This document shows positions 26,599-36,145 of a stretch of DNA of 64,000 nucleotides, piece by piece. The notes below the pieces were generated by a model. It searched no databases, was not told the origin of the DNA, and was given only the letters and a program-made list of their open reading frames with translations. The stretch is from Prochlorococcus sp. AG-347-L21 (lineage in GTDB: Bacteria; Cyanobacteriota; Cyanobacteriia; PCC-6307; Cyanobiaceae). Both the position numbers and the translations under genes were made by a program. How positions within the stretch are numbered: position 1 is the stretch's first letter; each line of letters opens with the position of its first letter. Where the stretch lies: assembly GCA_003278875.1 (NCBI GenBank), contig QCCQ01000004.1, forward strand, positions 1 to 64,000. Reading direction: 5' to 3'.

Positions 26599-29500
26599 TT
26601 GAGATTGGTACATATCAATCAGGTCGAATTTGAAAATTTTAAATCTTTTGGGGGAAATGTAAAAATACCTCTTGAAGAAGGTTTTACGGTGGTTACGGGT
26701 CCTAACGGTTCTGGGAAAAGTAATATTTTAGATGGAATTTTATTCTGTTTAGGTCTAGCTAATAGTCGAGGGATGAGGGCTGAAAGATTACCAGATCTAA
26801 TAAATAATTCCAAAGTTAAAGAGGGTAAGTCATCAGAAACATCTGTATCGGTAAAATTTAATATTCAAGATTGGTACCCAAGAGAAGACCTACCGCCTTT
26901 GGAACTAGAAGAAGAAGGAATTACCCTTAGTAAAGGTCAAAAAGAATGGGTAGTTTCTAGAAAATTAAGGCTTATGCCAGGTGGTTCTTATGCTTCTACT
27001 TATACTTCTGATGGAAAACAATGTACCTTGCAACAAATACAGAGAATATTAAGAGATATTAGCGTTGATCCTGAGGGCAGCAATGTTGTTATGCAGGGCG
27101 ATGTAACAAGAATAGTATCAATGAATAATAAGGAGAGGAGAAATCTTATTGATGAATTAGCAGGAGTCGCACTTTTTGATACAAGAATAGAACAAACTAA
27201 CACAAAATTAAATGACGTTTTCGAAAGACAAGAAAGATGTGAAATTTTAGAAAATGAATTGCAATCTAGTAAAAATAAGCTTGAAAAAGAATGTGAAAAA
27301 GCAAGGCGATATAAAGAATTAAAGGCAAAACTACTACAAATAATGGAATTAGAAAAAGTTCTTATTTTTGATAAACAAGTTAAGCATGTTGAATCTTTAG
27401 AAAAAAAAGAAAGTGAAATTGAAAAAAATAAAATATTATTTAATAAACAAAAAGAATCTATTAGTAAAGAAATATCAGTCTTAGAAGATGCTTTGAAAAT
27501 ACTGGTCGATGAGCTTAAGGAGAAAGGAGAGGATAAATTGATAAAAGTGAATTCTGATATTGGAAGTATTAATTCTCGCTTGAGAGAACTTGATAGGTCA
27601 TCAAGTCTTAATAAAGAGGAAGGTATTAAATTACAAAAACAGAGAGATGAAATTGCAATTTCTAAGAGGAATATCGAGTCAGAAAAAATGAGACAAGAAA
27701 ATTTCGATAATAATTTTTTAAATCAATTGAACTTGCAAATTGATGATCTCACTTTAAAGCACAAATTATCCAGAAAAAAACTTTCTGATGCAGCTGGAGA
27801 ATCTGGAGAATTCTCAAAACAAAGTATCAAATTAAATGCTGAGCTTGAAAGTATAAAAAATCAAATTAATCCTTTGGAAATAAAAAAAAGAAAAATTCAA
27901 GAAGAAACTATTCAAAATAATATTCAAAAAGAGGAGATATTGTCACAGATTGAATCCTTAGACTTAGAAAAGCAGAAACTTTTTCAGGGGAATCAAAGAA
28001 AAAAAGAGACATCCGATACAAATAATAAAAACTTGGCAAGTAATAACGCAGAAATTAATTCTTTAAAAAATGAAATCGATTTATTAATTAAAACTAAATC
28101 AAGGCTAAATAACGAGCAATTAAGGCTTGAAAAGGATTTATCAAGATTCGAAAGCAGGAAGGAAGCTTTAAATGAATCTAGAGGTTCATACGCTCTTAGA
28201 ATTCTTTTAGAGGCAGGGTTAGAGGGTATACATGGTTATGTAGCTCAACTTGGAGAGGTCAGTGAGAAAAATAGATATGCACTAGAAATTGCTGCTGGAA
28301 ATAGGTTAGGACAAATTGTTGTTGATAATGATCATATTGCTGCAAAAGCAATTGAAATTCTTAAAAAGAAGAAAGCGGGAAGATTAACTTTTTTACCTTT
28401 AAATAGAATTAAAAGTCAAAAAAAGAATTATGCAATTTCAAGATTTGAAAATAACAGGGAGAATGGATTTATTGATAAAGCTATTAATCTAATTACTTTT
28501 GATGAAGTTTATTCAGATGTTTTTCGATATGTTTTTGGAGATACTTTGGTTTTTTCAGATTTATCCTCAGCTAGGTTATCTACACAAAAAAATAGGTTGG
28601 TTACTTTAAGTGGTGAATTATTAGAAGCAAGTGGTGCTATTACAGGAGGCAGTAAGTTAAATAAAGATTTGGCTTATAGGTTTGGAATTAATAATGATAT
28701 TGATGATTTCAGTCCTATAAAAGAAAGATTATTAGTTATCGAAGAAGCTTTAAAAGAGTCAAATAATGATTTGATACTAAAAAATAACAATCTAAGTATA
28801 TTAAATTCTAACCGCAGTAGAATAATTGAGGATTGTGCCTCATTTAATAAAGAAATTGAAGTAAATCAAGATTCTCTTAAAGCTGTCTCGCAAAGAATTG
28901 AGGATTGTAAATCGAGATTAAATAAACTTGATACTGCTAATAATTTATTAGTTAATGAGTTAGGTCATTTAAAAAATCAATTGAAGCCTTATCAAGATAA
29001 GTTTGATCAACTACAAACCATTCAAAAGGAAAATTATGAAAAAAATCAAAAATCATCATTAATAGCTTTTAATGACGATTTTAATAATCTTGATAAAAAA
29101 CTTGAATTACTTATTAAAGAGAGAAATACATTACTAGATAAAAAGAATCAATTTGCTTTAAATAAAGAGCGTATCAATAATTCATTAAAAATTACTTTAT
29201 TACAAGAAAAAAACTTGCAGGAATCTATTCAACAACTTGCAACTGCTCATAGTGAATGGATAGAAAAAAGAGATCAATTTAAAAAAGAGCTTTCAGATCT
29301 CGATAATCAAAAAAATTCTCTAGAGAAGAATTTAGGTTTATTGAGAAGGAAAAGAGATGAATTAAACTCTTCAATTTCAAATAAAAGGCAAGAATATAAT
29401 AACTATCTGTTAAAGCTTGAATATCTTGAAAGGGATATTCATTCCCTTAAAGAAGAGATGAGGAGCGAGAAAATAAAATTAGAAAATTATAAAAAAGATC

Positions 29501-30189
29501 TACCTAATCCTTTGCCGAAGTTTGGAGAATATGAAGGAAAGAGTCTTGAGTCTTTGCAATCAGAAATTTCGATTATAAATTCAAAACTAGAAAGCTTAGA
29601 ACCTGTCAATATGTTGGCTCTTGATGAACTAGAAGAATTAATTGAGAGATTAAATGGTTTGCGAGAAAAATTAGAAATACTATCTAATGAAAGATCTGAA
29701 TTATTGCTGAGAATAGAAACTGTATCTACGATGCGTCAAGAAGCTTTTATGCAAGCATTTACAGAAGTTGATAGACATTTTAGAGAAATTTTTGCAAATT
29801 TATCTGATGGAGATGGATTTCTTCAACTTGAAAATCCTAATTCTCCTTTAGAAGGAGGATTAACTTTAGTGGCTCATCCCAAGGGAAAAAATGTCAGAAG
29901 ATTAGCGTCTATGTCAGGTGGTGAAAAATCGTTAACTGCTTTAAGTTTTTTATTTGCTTTGCAAAAGTATAAGCCTTCACCTTTTTATGCACTAGACGAG
30001 GTTGATAGTTTTTTAGATGGTATTAATGTTGAAAGGTTGTCAAAACTAATATCAAATCAGTCATCAAATGCTCAATTTATAGTCGTAAGTCATAGAAGGC
30101 CTATGATTAGTGCATCTGAACGAACAATTGGGGTTGCGCAAGCAAGAGGTGCTAATACTCAAGTTCTTGGGTTACCAAATGCTGCATAA
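26599..30189 (+). CDS. smc: Chromosome segregation protein SMC
   Basis: The 1196-aa protein (TTG start at 26599; another TTG lies at 26605) has the complete SMC plan. The N-terminal head has Walker A GPNGSGKSN (near 34-42). A first coiled coil spans about 170-500, a hinge about 520-660 (including GYVAQLGEV and SGAITGGSK), and a second coiled coil about 670-1020. The C-terminal head has the signature SMSGGEKSLTALSF and Walker B FYALDEVD. It compacts and resolves replicated chromosomes as a condensin core with ScpA/ScpB, which are not in this window. Confidence 0.97.
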   Translation: MRLVHINQVEFENFKSFGGNVKIPLEEGFTVVTGPNGSGKSNILDGILFCLGLANSRGMRAERLPDLINNSKVKEGKSSETSVSVKFNIQDWYPREDLPPLELEEEGITLSKGQKEWVVSRKLRLMPGGSYASTYTSDGKQCTLQQIQRILRDISVDPEGSNVVMQGDVTRIVSMNNKERRNLIDELAGVALFDTRIEQTNTKLNDVFERQERCEILENELQSSKNKLEKECEKARRYKELKAKLLQIMELEKVLIFDKQVKHVESLEKKESEIEKNKILFNKQKESISKEISVLEDALKILVDELKEKGEDKLIKVNSDIGSINSRLRELDRSSSLNKEEGIKLQKQRDEIAISKRNIESEKMRQENFDNNFLNQLNLQIDDLTLKHKLSRKKLSDAAGESGEFSKQSIKLNAELESIKNQINPLEIKKRKIQEETIQNNIQKEEILSQIESLDLEKQKLFQGNQRKKETSDTNNKNLASNNAEINSLKNEIDLLIKTKSRLNNEQLRLEKDLSRFESRKEALNESRGSYALRILLEAGLEGIHGYVAQLGEVSEKNRYALEIAAGNRLGQIVVDNDHIAAKAIEILKKKKAGRLTFLPLNRIKSQKKNYAISRFENNRENGFIDKAINLITFDEVYSDVFRYVFGDTLVFSDLSSARLSTQKNRLVTLSGELLEASGAITGGSKLNKDLAYRFGINNDIDDFSPIKERLLVIEEALKESNNDLILKNNNLSILNSNRSRIIEDCASFNKEIEVNQDSLKAVSQRIEDCKSRLNKLDTANNLLVNELGHLKNQLKPYQDKFDQLQTIQKENYEKNQKSSLIAFNDDFNNLDKKLELLIKERNTLLDKKNQFALNKERINNSLKITLLQEKNLQESIQQLATAHSEWIEKRDQFKKELSDLDNQKNSLEKNLGLLRRKRDELNSSISNKRQEYNNYLLKLEYLERDIHSLKEEMRSEKIKLENYKKDLPNPLPKFGEYEGKSLESLQSEISIINSKLESLEPVNMLALDELEELIERLNGLREKLEILSNERSELLLRIETVSTMRQEAFMQAFTEVDRHFREIFANLSDGDGFLQLENPNSPLEGGLTLVAHPKGKNVRRLASMSGGEKSLTALSFLFALQKYKPSPFYALDEVDSFLDGINVERLSKLISNQSSNAQFIVVSHRRPMISASERTIGVAQARGANTQVLGLPNAA

Positions 30190-30234
30190 ACCCACTTTTT
30201 TCAATTTATACGTCAGAATGATTAAAAGAAATTT

Positions 30235-31266
30235 ATGAGCTTGTCTAACACATCTGCTAATAAGAATCTCCCTAACTCAGTTCCTAGCGAACGTTTATGG
30301 TTAAGGTCAGAATTAATGGGAACACAAGTGATAACTACTGATACTGGAAGGCGGCTAGGCGTAGTTGGCGAAGTTGTTGTTGATATTGATAGGAGAGAGG
30401 TGGTTGCCTTGGGATTAAGAGATAATCCACTTACAAGATTTTTACCAGGGTTGCCAAAATGGATGCCTTTAGAAAGTATAAAGCAAGTTGGAGATGTCAT
30501 ATTAGTTGATTCCTTAGATTCTTTGAGTGAGAGTTTTTCTCCAGAAAGATATGGGAAGGTAATTAATTGTCAAGTGATTACAGAATCTGGACAACTTTTA
30601 GGAAGAGTTCTTGGCTTTTCTTTTGATATTGAGACTGGTGATTTGATATCTCTTGTTATGGGTGCTGTTGGTGTTCCGCTTTTAGGTGAGGGAGTTTTAA
30701 GTACTTGGGAAATACCTGTTGATGAAATTGTAAGTAGTGGTACCGATAGGATTATTGTTTATGAAGGTGCGGAAGAGAAATTGAAGCAACTAAATAGTGG
30801 ATTACTTGAAAAACTTGGAGTCGGGGGTTCATCATGGGATGAAAGGGCAGTAAATGGATACTCAGCAAATCTTGTACCTGTTGAGAATCAGTTACTTTCA
30901 GGTTCTGAATCAGAACAGCAAAACAATTTGGTCGAGGAATATGAAGAAGATGATTATGAAGATGATTATGAAGATGAACTTGAATATGTTGAAATAAAGG
31001 ATTCTTCAGAGGAAATTAATAAAAGAAAAAAGTTATACATGGATAATGATTATTCTGAGCAGATCGAGAATCAAGATAGTGTTAGTCAAATTGATGAAAA
31101 AAACAATATTGATTTTAAGCAAAAGGAACAATCAAATACTAACTTAGCTTCGAGAAGGCCAATTCAAAATGCAACTGAAACTTTAGATATTGAACCACTA
31201 GATGAACAAAATTTAGTTCAAGATAATAAAAAATTAGAAAAGTTTGAAATTGATGATCCCTGGTAA
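30235..31266 (+). CDS. PRC-barrel domain protein with acidic tail
   Basis: The 343-aa protein contains two PRC-barrel-like units. The first is about residues 20-95 (ELMGTQVITTDTGRRLGVVG and a DIDRREVVALGL strand). The second is about 105-180 (GKVINCQVITESGQLLGRVL, then DIETGDLISLVM). A long low-complexity, strongly acidic tail (about 235-343, with YEEDDYEDDYEDELEY) follows. PRC barrels occur in photosynthetic reaction-centre H subunits and in RNA-processing proteins such as RimM. The function here is unknown. It follows smc by 45 bases on the same strand. Confidence 0.8.
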   Translation: MSLSNTSANKNLPNSVPSERLWLRSELMGTQVITTDTGRRLGVVGEVVVDIDRREVVALGLRDNPLTRFLPGLPKWMPLESIKQVGDVILVDSLDSLSESFSPERYGKVINCQVITESGQLLGRVLGFSFDIETGDLISLVMGAVGVPLLGEGVLSTWEIPVDEIVSSGTDRIIVYEGAEEKLKQLNSGLLEKLGVGGSSWDERAVNGYSANLVPVENQLLSGSESEQQNNLVEEYEEDDYEDDYEDELEYVEIKDSSEEINKRKKLYMDNDYSEQIENQDSVSQIDEKNNIDFKQKEQSNTNLASRRPIQNATETLDIEPLDEQNLVQDNKKLEKFEIDDPW

Positions 31267-31269
31267 TTG

Positions 31270-32535
31270 TTATAGTTTTTTCATTGAATTAATAATTATA
31301 GAGGCAAGTTTTTTTGCAGCACCTTTATCACCTCTTTGTTTGTGAAGATTATCCCTAATACTCTTTAATTGATCTCTATTTTGAATAAGAAATAATACTT
31401 CTCTTGCAATTTTTGTTGGCGAAATATTACCTATTTTTTCAGGGACAATCATTTTTTTAGCTTTAATATTTGGCCAAGCAAAAAACTTCTTTTTTTTAAA
31501 ATAGAAATTTTTAATTATAAAAGTTAGAAATCTATTTATGAATGAAATTTTTCCAATTACTCCAAAAATACCATCCCATGCATTCATCATATTTAAATGT
31601 TGAGTTGGCAGAACAACTAACATTGGAAGACTAATTGCTGCTAATTCTGCAGTATTTGCACCTACAGTTGTAATTGCAAGATCACATTCTTTTAATATTT
31701 CATAGCAAGGATGTTTCTTTATTAAATAAATCTTTGTATTTTTTGATGTTTCAATTACATAATCAAAACGAGAGTCTTTGAGGTTTTTTATTGTTTTGAT
31801 TTTGGATGAGTAGTATTTAGCAATTGGATTTTTGTTGCTTTGAAAAAATAAATATTCACTTTTATCAGTAGTTGGGGCAATGGGAATTATAAAATTTATA
31901 TTTTGATTTTCTTCAGCGATAAGATCTGCAACTTCTAAGAAGAAAGGAATTCCAACAGAAAGCTTTGCTTTCTTAGAACCTGGCAACAATGCTATATAGT
32001 TTTTTTCTTTATTTTTTAATGATATTTCGCTATTAAATTTGATATCCGCCATCAAATCACCAATGACTTTACATTTATATTTATATCTTTTAGGTATTAA
32101 TTCTTTTACTTTTACATTCATCGCAGCAATTTCGTTAGTCCATTTAGGCCATCGCGAAACCCATTCAGCATATGTGATATTTAAATAACCTAATCTTTTA
32201 GCTAATAAAATGCTCCAAAATTGATCCCCACCAAGGAAAATAACTACCCCTTTTTTTGGCCAATCAGCAAAAGAATATGGATTTATTAATAATTTCCAAA
32301 AACTTTTGGATTTTGTAATTAATTCGAATTTATTCCATGAATTTGCAACTAAAAATTCTTTACCAGTGGCATTTGGGCAAGGAACAAGGACTAACCTAAG
32401 AGTGAAATCAAGTTTATCGTCATCACATATTGATTTATTTATTTTGTTAATCTCATTCACTACAGGATTTACCCATGTAGTTAATTCACCAGGACCATTG
32501 GAAATTATAACTACTGCAACTGATTTTTTTTCCAT
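31270..32535 (-). CDS. Lipid-A-disaccharide synthase-related glycosyltransferase (cyanobacterial)
   Basis: From the ATG at 32535 the product has 421 aa. An ATG at 32556 would add 7 residues and lies only 5 bases from the tRNA 3' end. The opening VAVVIISNGPGELTTWVNPVV and the segment VIFLGGDQFWSILLAKRLGY resemble the LpxB-related family of cyanobacteria (GT-B fold), as does the C-terminal ITTVGANTAELAAISLPMLVV, which fits a nucleotide-sugar site. Its acceptor is not known. It lies directly behind tRNA-Leu on the same strand and may be cotranscribed with it. Its stop is 3 bases from the PRC-barrel gene stop. Confidence 0.8.
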   Translation of the reverse strand: MEKKSVAVVIISNGPGELTTWVNPVVNEINKINKSICDDDKLDFTLRLVLVPCPNATGKEFLVANSWNKFELITKSKSFWKLLINPYSFADWPKKGVVIFLGGDQFWSILLAKRLGYLNITYAEWVSRWPKWTNEIAAMNVKVKELIPKRYKYKCKVIGDLMADIKFNSEISLKNKEKNYIALLPGSKKAKLSVGIPFFLEVADLIAEENQNINFIIPIAPTTDKSEYLFFQSNKNPIAKYYSSKIKTIKNLKDSRFDYVIETSKNTKIYLIKKHPCYEILKECDLAITTVGANTAELAAISLPMLVVLPTQHLNMMNAWDGIFGVIGKISFINRFLTFIIKNFYFKKKKFFAWPNIKAKKMIVPEKIGNISPTKIAREVLFLIQNRDQLKSIRDNLHKQRGDKGAAKKLASIIINSMKKL

Positions 32536-32560
32536 TGCAGTTAAACCAGAATACATTAAA

Positions 32561-32642
32561 TGCGGACGGCGAGACTTGAACTCGCAAGGCCAAAGCCACA
32601 CGCTCCTTAGACGTGCGCGTCTACCAATTCCGCCACGTCCGC
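32561..32642 (-). tRNA. tRNA-Leu, anticodon AAG
   Basis: The minus strand folds as a class II tRNA. The acceptor is GCGGACG paired with CGTCCGC, with discriminator A. The D-arm has AATTGGTAGA, the anticodon stem is CACGT/GCGTG with loop CTAAGGA (anticodon AAG at positions 34-36), then comes a long variable arm and the T-arm GAGTTCAAGTCTC. CCA is not encoded. The AAG anticodon reads CUU/CUC after A-to-I editing. Total length is 82 bases. Confidence 0.95.
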
Positions 32643-32901
32643 AAAGGGTTTTCAGCAACCGGGGGATGCCTAAACCTTAAAAATATCATACATTATTGGC
32701 TGAAGTAAGAATGTAGTTCGAAAAGAGTTTTTTGAATTTGATGAATAATTTTTCTATTGCATAAAACGAATATTTATACATATATAACGTTTTAGGTTGT
32801 ATTGTAAAAAATGTCCTCTGATCACTAAAAAATTTTGTTGAATACTTTGGCAAATAATTTTTTATTTTAAGTCATTTCATTTCTTCAATTTTATTTTCAT
32901 A

Positions 32902-34251
32902 ATGGTTGAAAAAGTTTTAATTGCTAATCGTGGAGAAATAGCTTTACGAATTGTCAGAAGTTGTAGAGAACTAGGGATTGCAACCGTTGCAGTTTTTAGC
33001 ACTGTAGATAAAAAAGCGTTGCATGTTCAGCTTGCTGATGAGGCGGTTTGCGTTGGAGACTCATTAAGTAATAAGAGTTATTTAAATATTCCAAATATAC
33101 TTGCTGCTGCTACGTCGAGAGGAGTTGATGCTATTCATCCTGGTTATGGATTTCTTGCAGAAAATGATAAATTTGCTGAAATGTGTGGCGATCACGGCAT
33201 AGTTTTTATTGGCCCATCTCCTAAAGCTATTAGATCTATGGGAGATAAATCTACAGCTAAAGAGACTATGGAAGCTGTTGGAGTTCCAACAGTACCCGGT
33301 AGTAAAGGCTTATTATCAAATGTTGATGAGGCTTATAAATTGGCAGTTGATATTGGCTATCCGGTAATTATTAAAGCGACCGCTGGAGGAGGTGGAAGAG
33401 GTATGAGGCTGGTTGAAAACTCTGATAATCTCGAAAAAATGTTTAAAGCAGCTCAAGGCGAAGCAGAAGCAGCGTTTGGTAATGATGGTTTATATATGGA
33501 GAAATTTATAAAGAAGCCAAGACATGTAGAAATTCAAATTTTGGCCGATAGGTCGGGTAATGTAGTTCATTTAGGAGAGCGAGATTGTTCAGTTCAAAGA
33601 AGACATCAGAAGTTGCTAGAAGAGTCTCCTAGTCCTGCAATTAACACTGAACTAAGAAAAAAAATGGGGAATGCAGCCATTGCCGCTGCAAAAAGTATCG
33701 GCTATGAAGGAGCGGGGACAGTTGAATTTTTAGTTGATGATGATGAAAATTTTTATTTTATGGAAATGAATACTAGGATTCAAGTTGAACATCCTGTTAC
33801 TGAAATGGTTACAGGAGTTGATTTAATAGCTGAGCAAATTAAAATCGCAAGCGGAGCAAATCTGGAATTTAATCAAGATGACATTCATTTAAATGGTCAT
33901 GCCATTGAATGTAGAATTAATGCTGAAGATCCTTCTCACAATTTCCGACCATCTCCTGGAAAAATAACTGGGTGGCTTCCTCCGGGTGGCCCTGGTGTAA
34001 GGGTGGATAGTCATGTTTATACAGGATATGAAATACCTCCTTTCTATGACTCATTAATTGGTAAATTAATAGTCTGGGGAAAAGATCGTAATACTGCAAT
34101 TAAACGTATGAACAGGGCTTTAAATGAATGTGCAGTAACAGGTATTCCTACTACAATTAACTTTCATTTAACCTTACTGAATAAATCTAAATTTAAGCAG
34201 GGTAAGATACATACTAAATACGTAGAAGAAGAATTATTGCCAAATTACTGA
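32902..34251 (+). CDS. accC: Acetyl-CoA carboxylase, biotin carboxylase subunit
   Basis: The 449-aa protein is full length. It has the N-terminal [20 protein letters not shown], the ATP-grasp glycine loop [14 protein letters not shown] (near 159-172), the catalytic region [15 protein letters not shown] (near 288-302), and a C-terminal [15 protein letters not shown]. It carboxylates biotin on AccB, the first half of malonyl-CoA synthesis for fatty acids. accB is not adjacent. A 240-base spacer upstream contains no supported ORF and probably its promoter. Confidence 0.98.
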   Translation: MVEKVLIANRGEIALRIVRSCRELGIATVAVFSTVDKKALHVQLADEAVCVGDSLSNKSYLNIPNILAAATSRGVDAIHPGYGFLAENDKFAEMCGDHGIVFIGPSPKAIRSMGDKSTAKETMEAVGVPTVPGSKGLLSNVDEAYKLAVDIGYPVIIKATAGGGGRGMRLVENSDNLEKMFKAAQGEAEAAFGNDGLYMEKFIKKPRHVEIQILADRSGNVVHLGERDCSVQRRHQKLLEESPSPAINTELRKKMGNAAIAAAKSIGYEGAGTVEFLVDDDENFYFMEMNTRIQVEHPVTEMVTGVDLIAEQIKIASGANLEFNQDDIHLNGHAIECRINAEDPSHNFRPSPGKITGWLPPGGPGVRVDSHVYTGYEIPPFYDSLIGKLIVWGKDRNTAIKRMNRALNECAVTGIPTTINFHLTLLNKSKFKQGKIHTKYVEEELLPNY

Positions 34252-34269
34252 GAAATAATTAAATGATTT

Positions 34270-34584
34270 TTATGAAATATGCTTATGCAACGCAAGTTTT
34301 ATAAGCCCTTGCTGACCGACTAAAATTTCTCTTAAAAAGCTTATAAATCCTATCCAAATTACGGGTCCAACATCAACGCCTCCAATAGGAGGAATTAGTT
34401 TTCTCGTTAAATTCAGAATAGAACTTGATGGTATTGAAATTAATAACCATAAACCTTTACTTAAATCAATTTTTGGGTACCAAGTAAGAATTAATCTTAT
34501 TAGAAAAACTATAGTTAGATATGAAAGAAAAATTCCTAAACTAATATCTAAAATTTGAAGAGAATTTACAAGCAAGGAAATCAC
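34270..34584 (-). CDS. YggT/Ycf19 family membrane protein
   Basis: The 104-aa product (GTG start) has two hydrophobic segments (about residues 12-32 and 76-92) and the family pattern LIRLILTWYPKID followed by NLTRKLIPPIGGVDVGPV, characteristic of the YggT (plastid ycf19) family. These proteins act in membrane organisation, and in plants and cyanobacteria in thylakoid or nucleoid distribution. The mechanism is unknown. It is convergent with accC. Confidence 0.9.
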   Translation of the reverse strand: MISLLVNSLQILDISLGIFLSYLTIVFLIRLILTWYPKIDLSKGLWLLISIPSSSILNLTRKLIPPIGGVDVGPVIWIGFISFLREILVGQQGLIKLALHKHIS

Positions 34585-34665
34585 AATTATTTAATTCATC
34601 TTAATAAATAACCCATTGAAACGTATTTAATTCGTATTATAAATTGAGAATTTAATATTTAAAAA

Positions 34666-34851
34666 GTGTTTCAAATCTCAAATTTATTACTAGCCGCAGA
34701 TTTTTCTGCTGAAGTTGCAAATAATTCCGCAGTTGGAATGATAGGTAGTTTTATAGCCGCTGCCTTACTTATCGTTATTCCAGCCACAGCATTTTTGATT
34801 TTTGTCAGCCAGAAAGATTCCCTTGATCGTACTTCTACTGGAAGACGCTAG
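34666..34851 (+). CDS. psbX: Photosystem II protein X
   Basis: The 61-aa product (GTG start) has one membrane segment ([19 protein letters not shown]) followed directly by [10 protein letters not shown], the conserved PsbX ending. PsbX is a small PSII subunit near cytochrome b559 that affects plastoquinone turnover. The N-terminal stretch is longer than in most PsbX proteins, which are around 40 aa, fitting the picocyanobacterial form. It is followed 80 bases later by ycf66 on the same strand. Confidence 0.9.
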   Translation: MFQISNLLLAADFSAEVANNSAVGMIGSFIAAALLIVIPATAFLIFVSQKDSLDRTSTGRR

Positions 34852-34931
34852 TTTTTGTAGAAGTTTTAAGTACACTATATGTAGGGGTATATACGTAACC
34901 CTTTAAAAAAATAAATTTTTGGAGAAAGAAT

Positions 34932-35861
34932 GTGGTCAATGCTAGTCTCAATTGGGCCAGTATTGTTGGTATAGTTCTCGCGGTATGTGGAGGAGGCCTT
35001 TATTTTTTGAGGTCCTTTAAACCTGCCTTGGCAAGGGATTATGATGTTTTTTTCGCAGCAATTGGACTTTTGTGCGGAGGAATTTTATTTTTTCAAGGCT
35101 GGAGGTTGGATCCTATCCTTCAGTTTGGTCAGTTTTTATTAGCAGGAACTACAGTTTTTTTTGCATATGAAAGTGTGCGATTGAGAGGAGTTGCTACTGA
35201 TCAAGCTAGAAGGTCATCTTATTTTGATGATGATTCTATTGCTGATGCTCCCAGAAATTCTAGAGGTCGATTTAATGACGATTATGATAGGTTTGAAGAA
35301 CCTGAAAGACCATCCAGAAGATTCAAACCTCAAGAAGATGAATTTGAAGAAGACTATACCGAAGGAAGATCTCGTAGGAGGAATGTTTCAAGAGCTATAC
35401 CCTCTGCTGCAGCAAGTAGAAGTAGGCTATCTACGAGGGGAATAAGTCAGTTTGAGAATGACGAACCTATAAGAAGGAGAAGACAGACTTCTGAAGATAG
35501 AAATAGTAAACAACCAGAGACAAATAACTTTGGTGAGAGAAGAAATTTATCTCGTGAAGAAGTTAAAACAGGGTCAAGACCCAGAATGAATCGTACAGTT
35601 TCTAGAGGGGATAATATCTCTGCTCCTGGTGATTCTTCTCCAATAAGAAAAAAACCTACTAGATCCTCTGTTAGGCAGCAAACTTCAACAGCTCAAGTAG
35701 AAGATGCTTCATTTAAAGATGCTAATCAAGCCAAAAAACCACGTGAGACTCGTAGAGTAAGTACTTCAACTAGATCAAGCTCAAAAAATCAAAATAGTAG
35801 ATATAACGTTGGAACAAACAAAAAGAAACCAAGAGATAACAGTTCTAGATTTGATGATTAA
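34932..35861 (+). CDS. ycf66: Ycf66 family membrane protein with basic disordered tail
   Basis: The 309-aa protein starts at GTG after a GGAGAAAG ribosome-binding site. Residues 1-88 are the Ycf66 domain: two or three membrane segments with GGLYFLRSFKPALARDYDVF and FFQGWRLDPILQFGQ, as in plastid and cyanobacterial Ycf66. The rest (about 95-309) is low-complexity, rich in Arg, Ser, Asn and Asp, and probably disordered. The function is unknown, with presumed thylakoid location. Its stop abuts the stop of the convergent hli gene with no spacer. Confidence 0.88.
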   Translation: MVNASLNWASIVGIVLAVCGGGLYFLRSFKPALARDYDVFFAAIGLLCGGILFFQGWRLDPILQFGQFLLAGTTVFFAYESVRLRGVATDQARRSSYFDDDSIADAPRNSRGRFNDDYDRFEEPERPSRRFKPQEDEFEEDYTEGRSRRRNVSRAIPSAAASRSRLSTRGISQFENDEPIRRRRQTSEDRNSKQPETNNFGERRNLSREEVKTGSRPRMNRTVSRGDNISAPGDSSPIRKKPTRSSVRQQTSTAQVEDASFKDANQAKKPRETRRVSTSTRSSSKNQNSRYNVGTNKKKPRDNSSRFDD

Positions 35862-36137
35862 TTATAAGATTCCTGCCCATTTTAAAAACGATTGTTTACT
35901 AAATAATTCAATCAATAAAATTGTAAGGAAACCTATCATTGCAAATCTTCCATTAGTTATTTCAGAATAACTACTCCATCCAAATTTATATTCATCTCTA
36001 ATTTCTATAGATTTTTCATCTAGTTTATTTTTTTCAATTTGTTCATTGATGTAATTTGGATCTTTCTGCTGTTCTATCAAACTCTCATTCTCTAAATTAG
36101 TGGCTTCTGAGTTAGTTTCTTTTTCTTTGGAATTCAT
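35862..36137 (-). CDS. hli: High-light-inducible protein (Hli, chlorophyll a/b-binding-like)
   Basis: The 91-aa protein has a polar Glu/Asn-rich N-terminus (1-50) and one chlorophyll-binding helix with E59-x-x-N62-G63-R64-FAMIGF, the ExxNGRxAMxGF signature. Hli proteins bind chlorophyll and carotenoids and protect photosystem assembly under light and nutrient stress. The N-terminal extension is longer than in the shortest Prochlorococcus Hli proteins, pointing to a core rather than a phage-like copy. It sits 8 bases behind the ABC transporter gene, suggesting readthrough. Confidence 0.92.
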   Translation of the reverse strand: MNSKEKETNSEATNLENESLIEQQKDPNYINEQIEKNKLDEKSIEIRDEYKFGWSSYSEITNGRFAMIGFLTILLIELFSKQSFLKWAGIL

Positions 36138-36145
36138 TTTTTTTG

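Noticed and set aside
32536..32658. N-terminal 41 codons of the long LpxB-like frame
   Set aside because: They are translated tRNA sequence. The family N-terminus begins at 32535.
32306..32680. 124-codon plus-strand ORF across the tRNA-Leu
   Set aside because: It is the reverse of the tRNA and the LpxB-related gene start. Its product has no family pattern.
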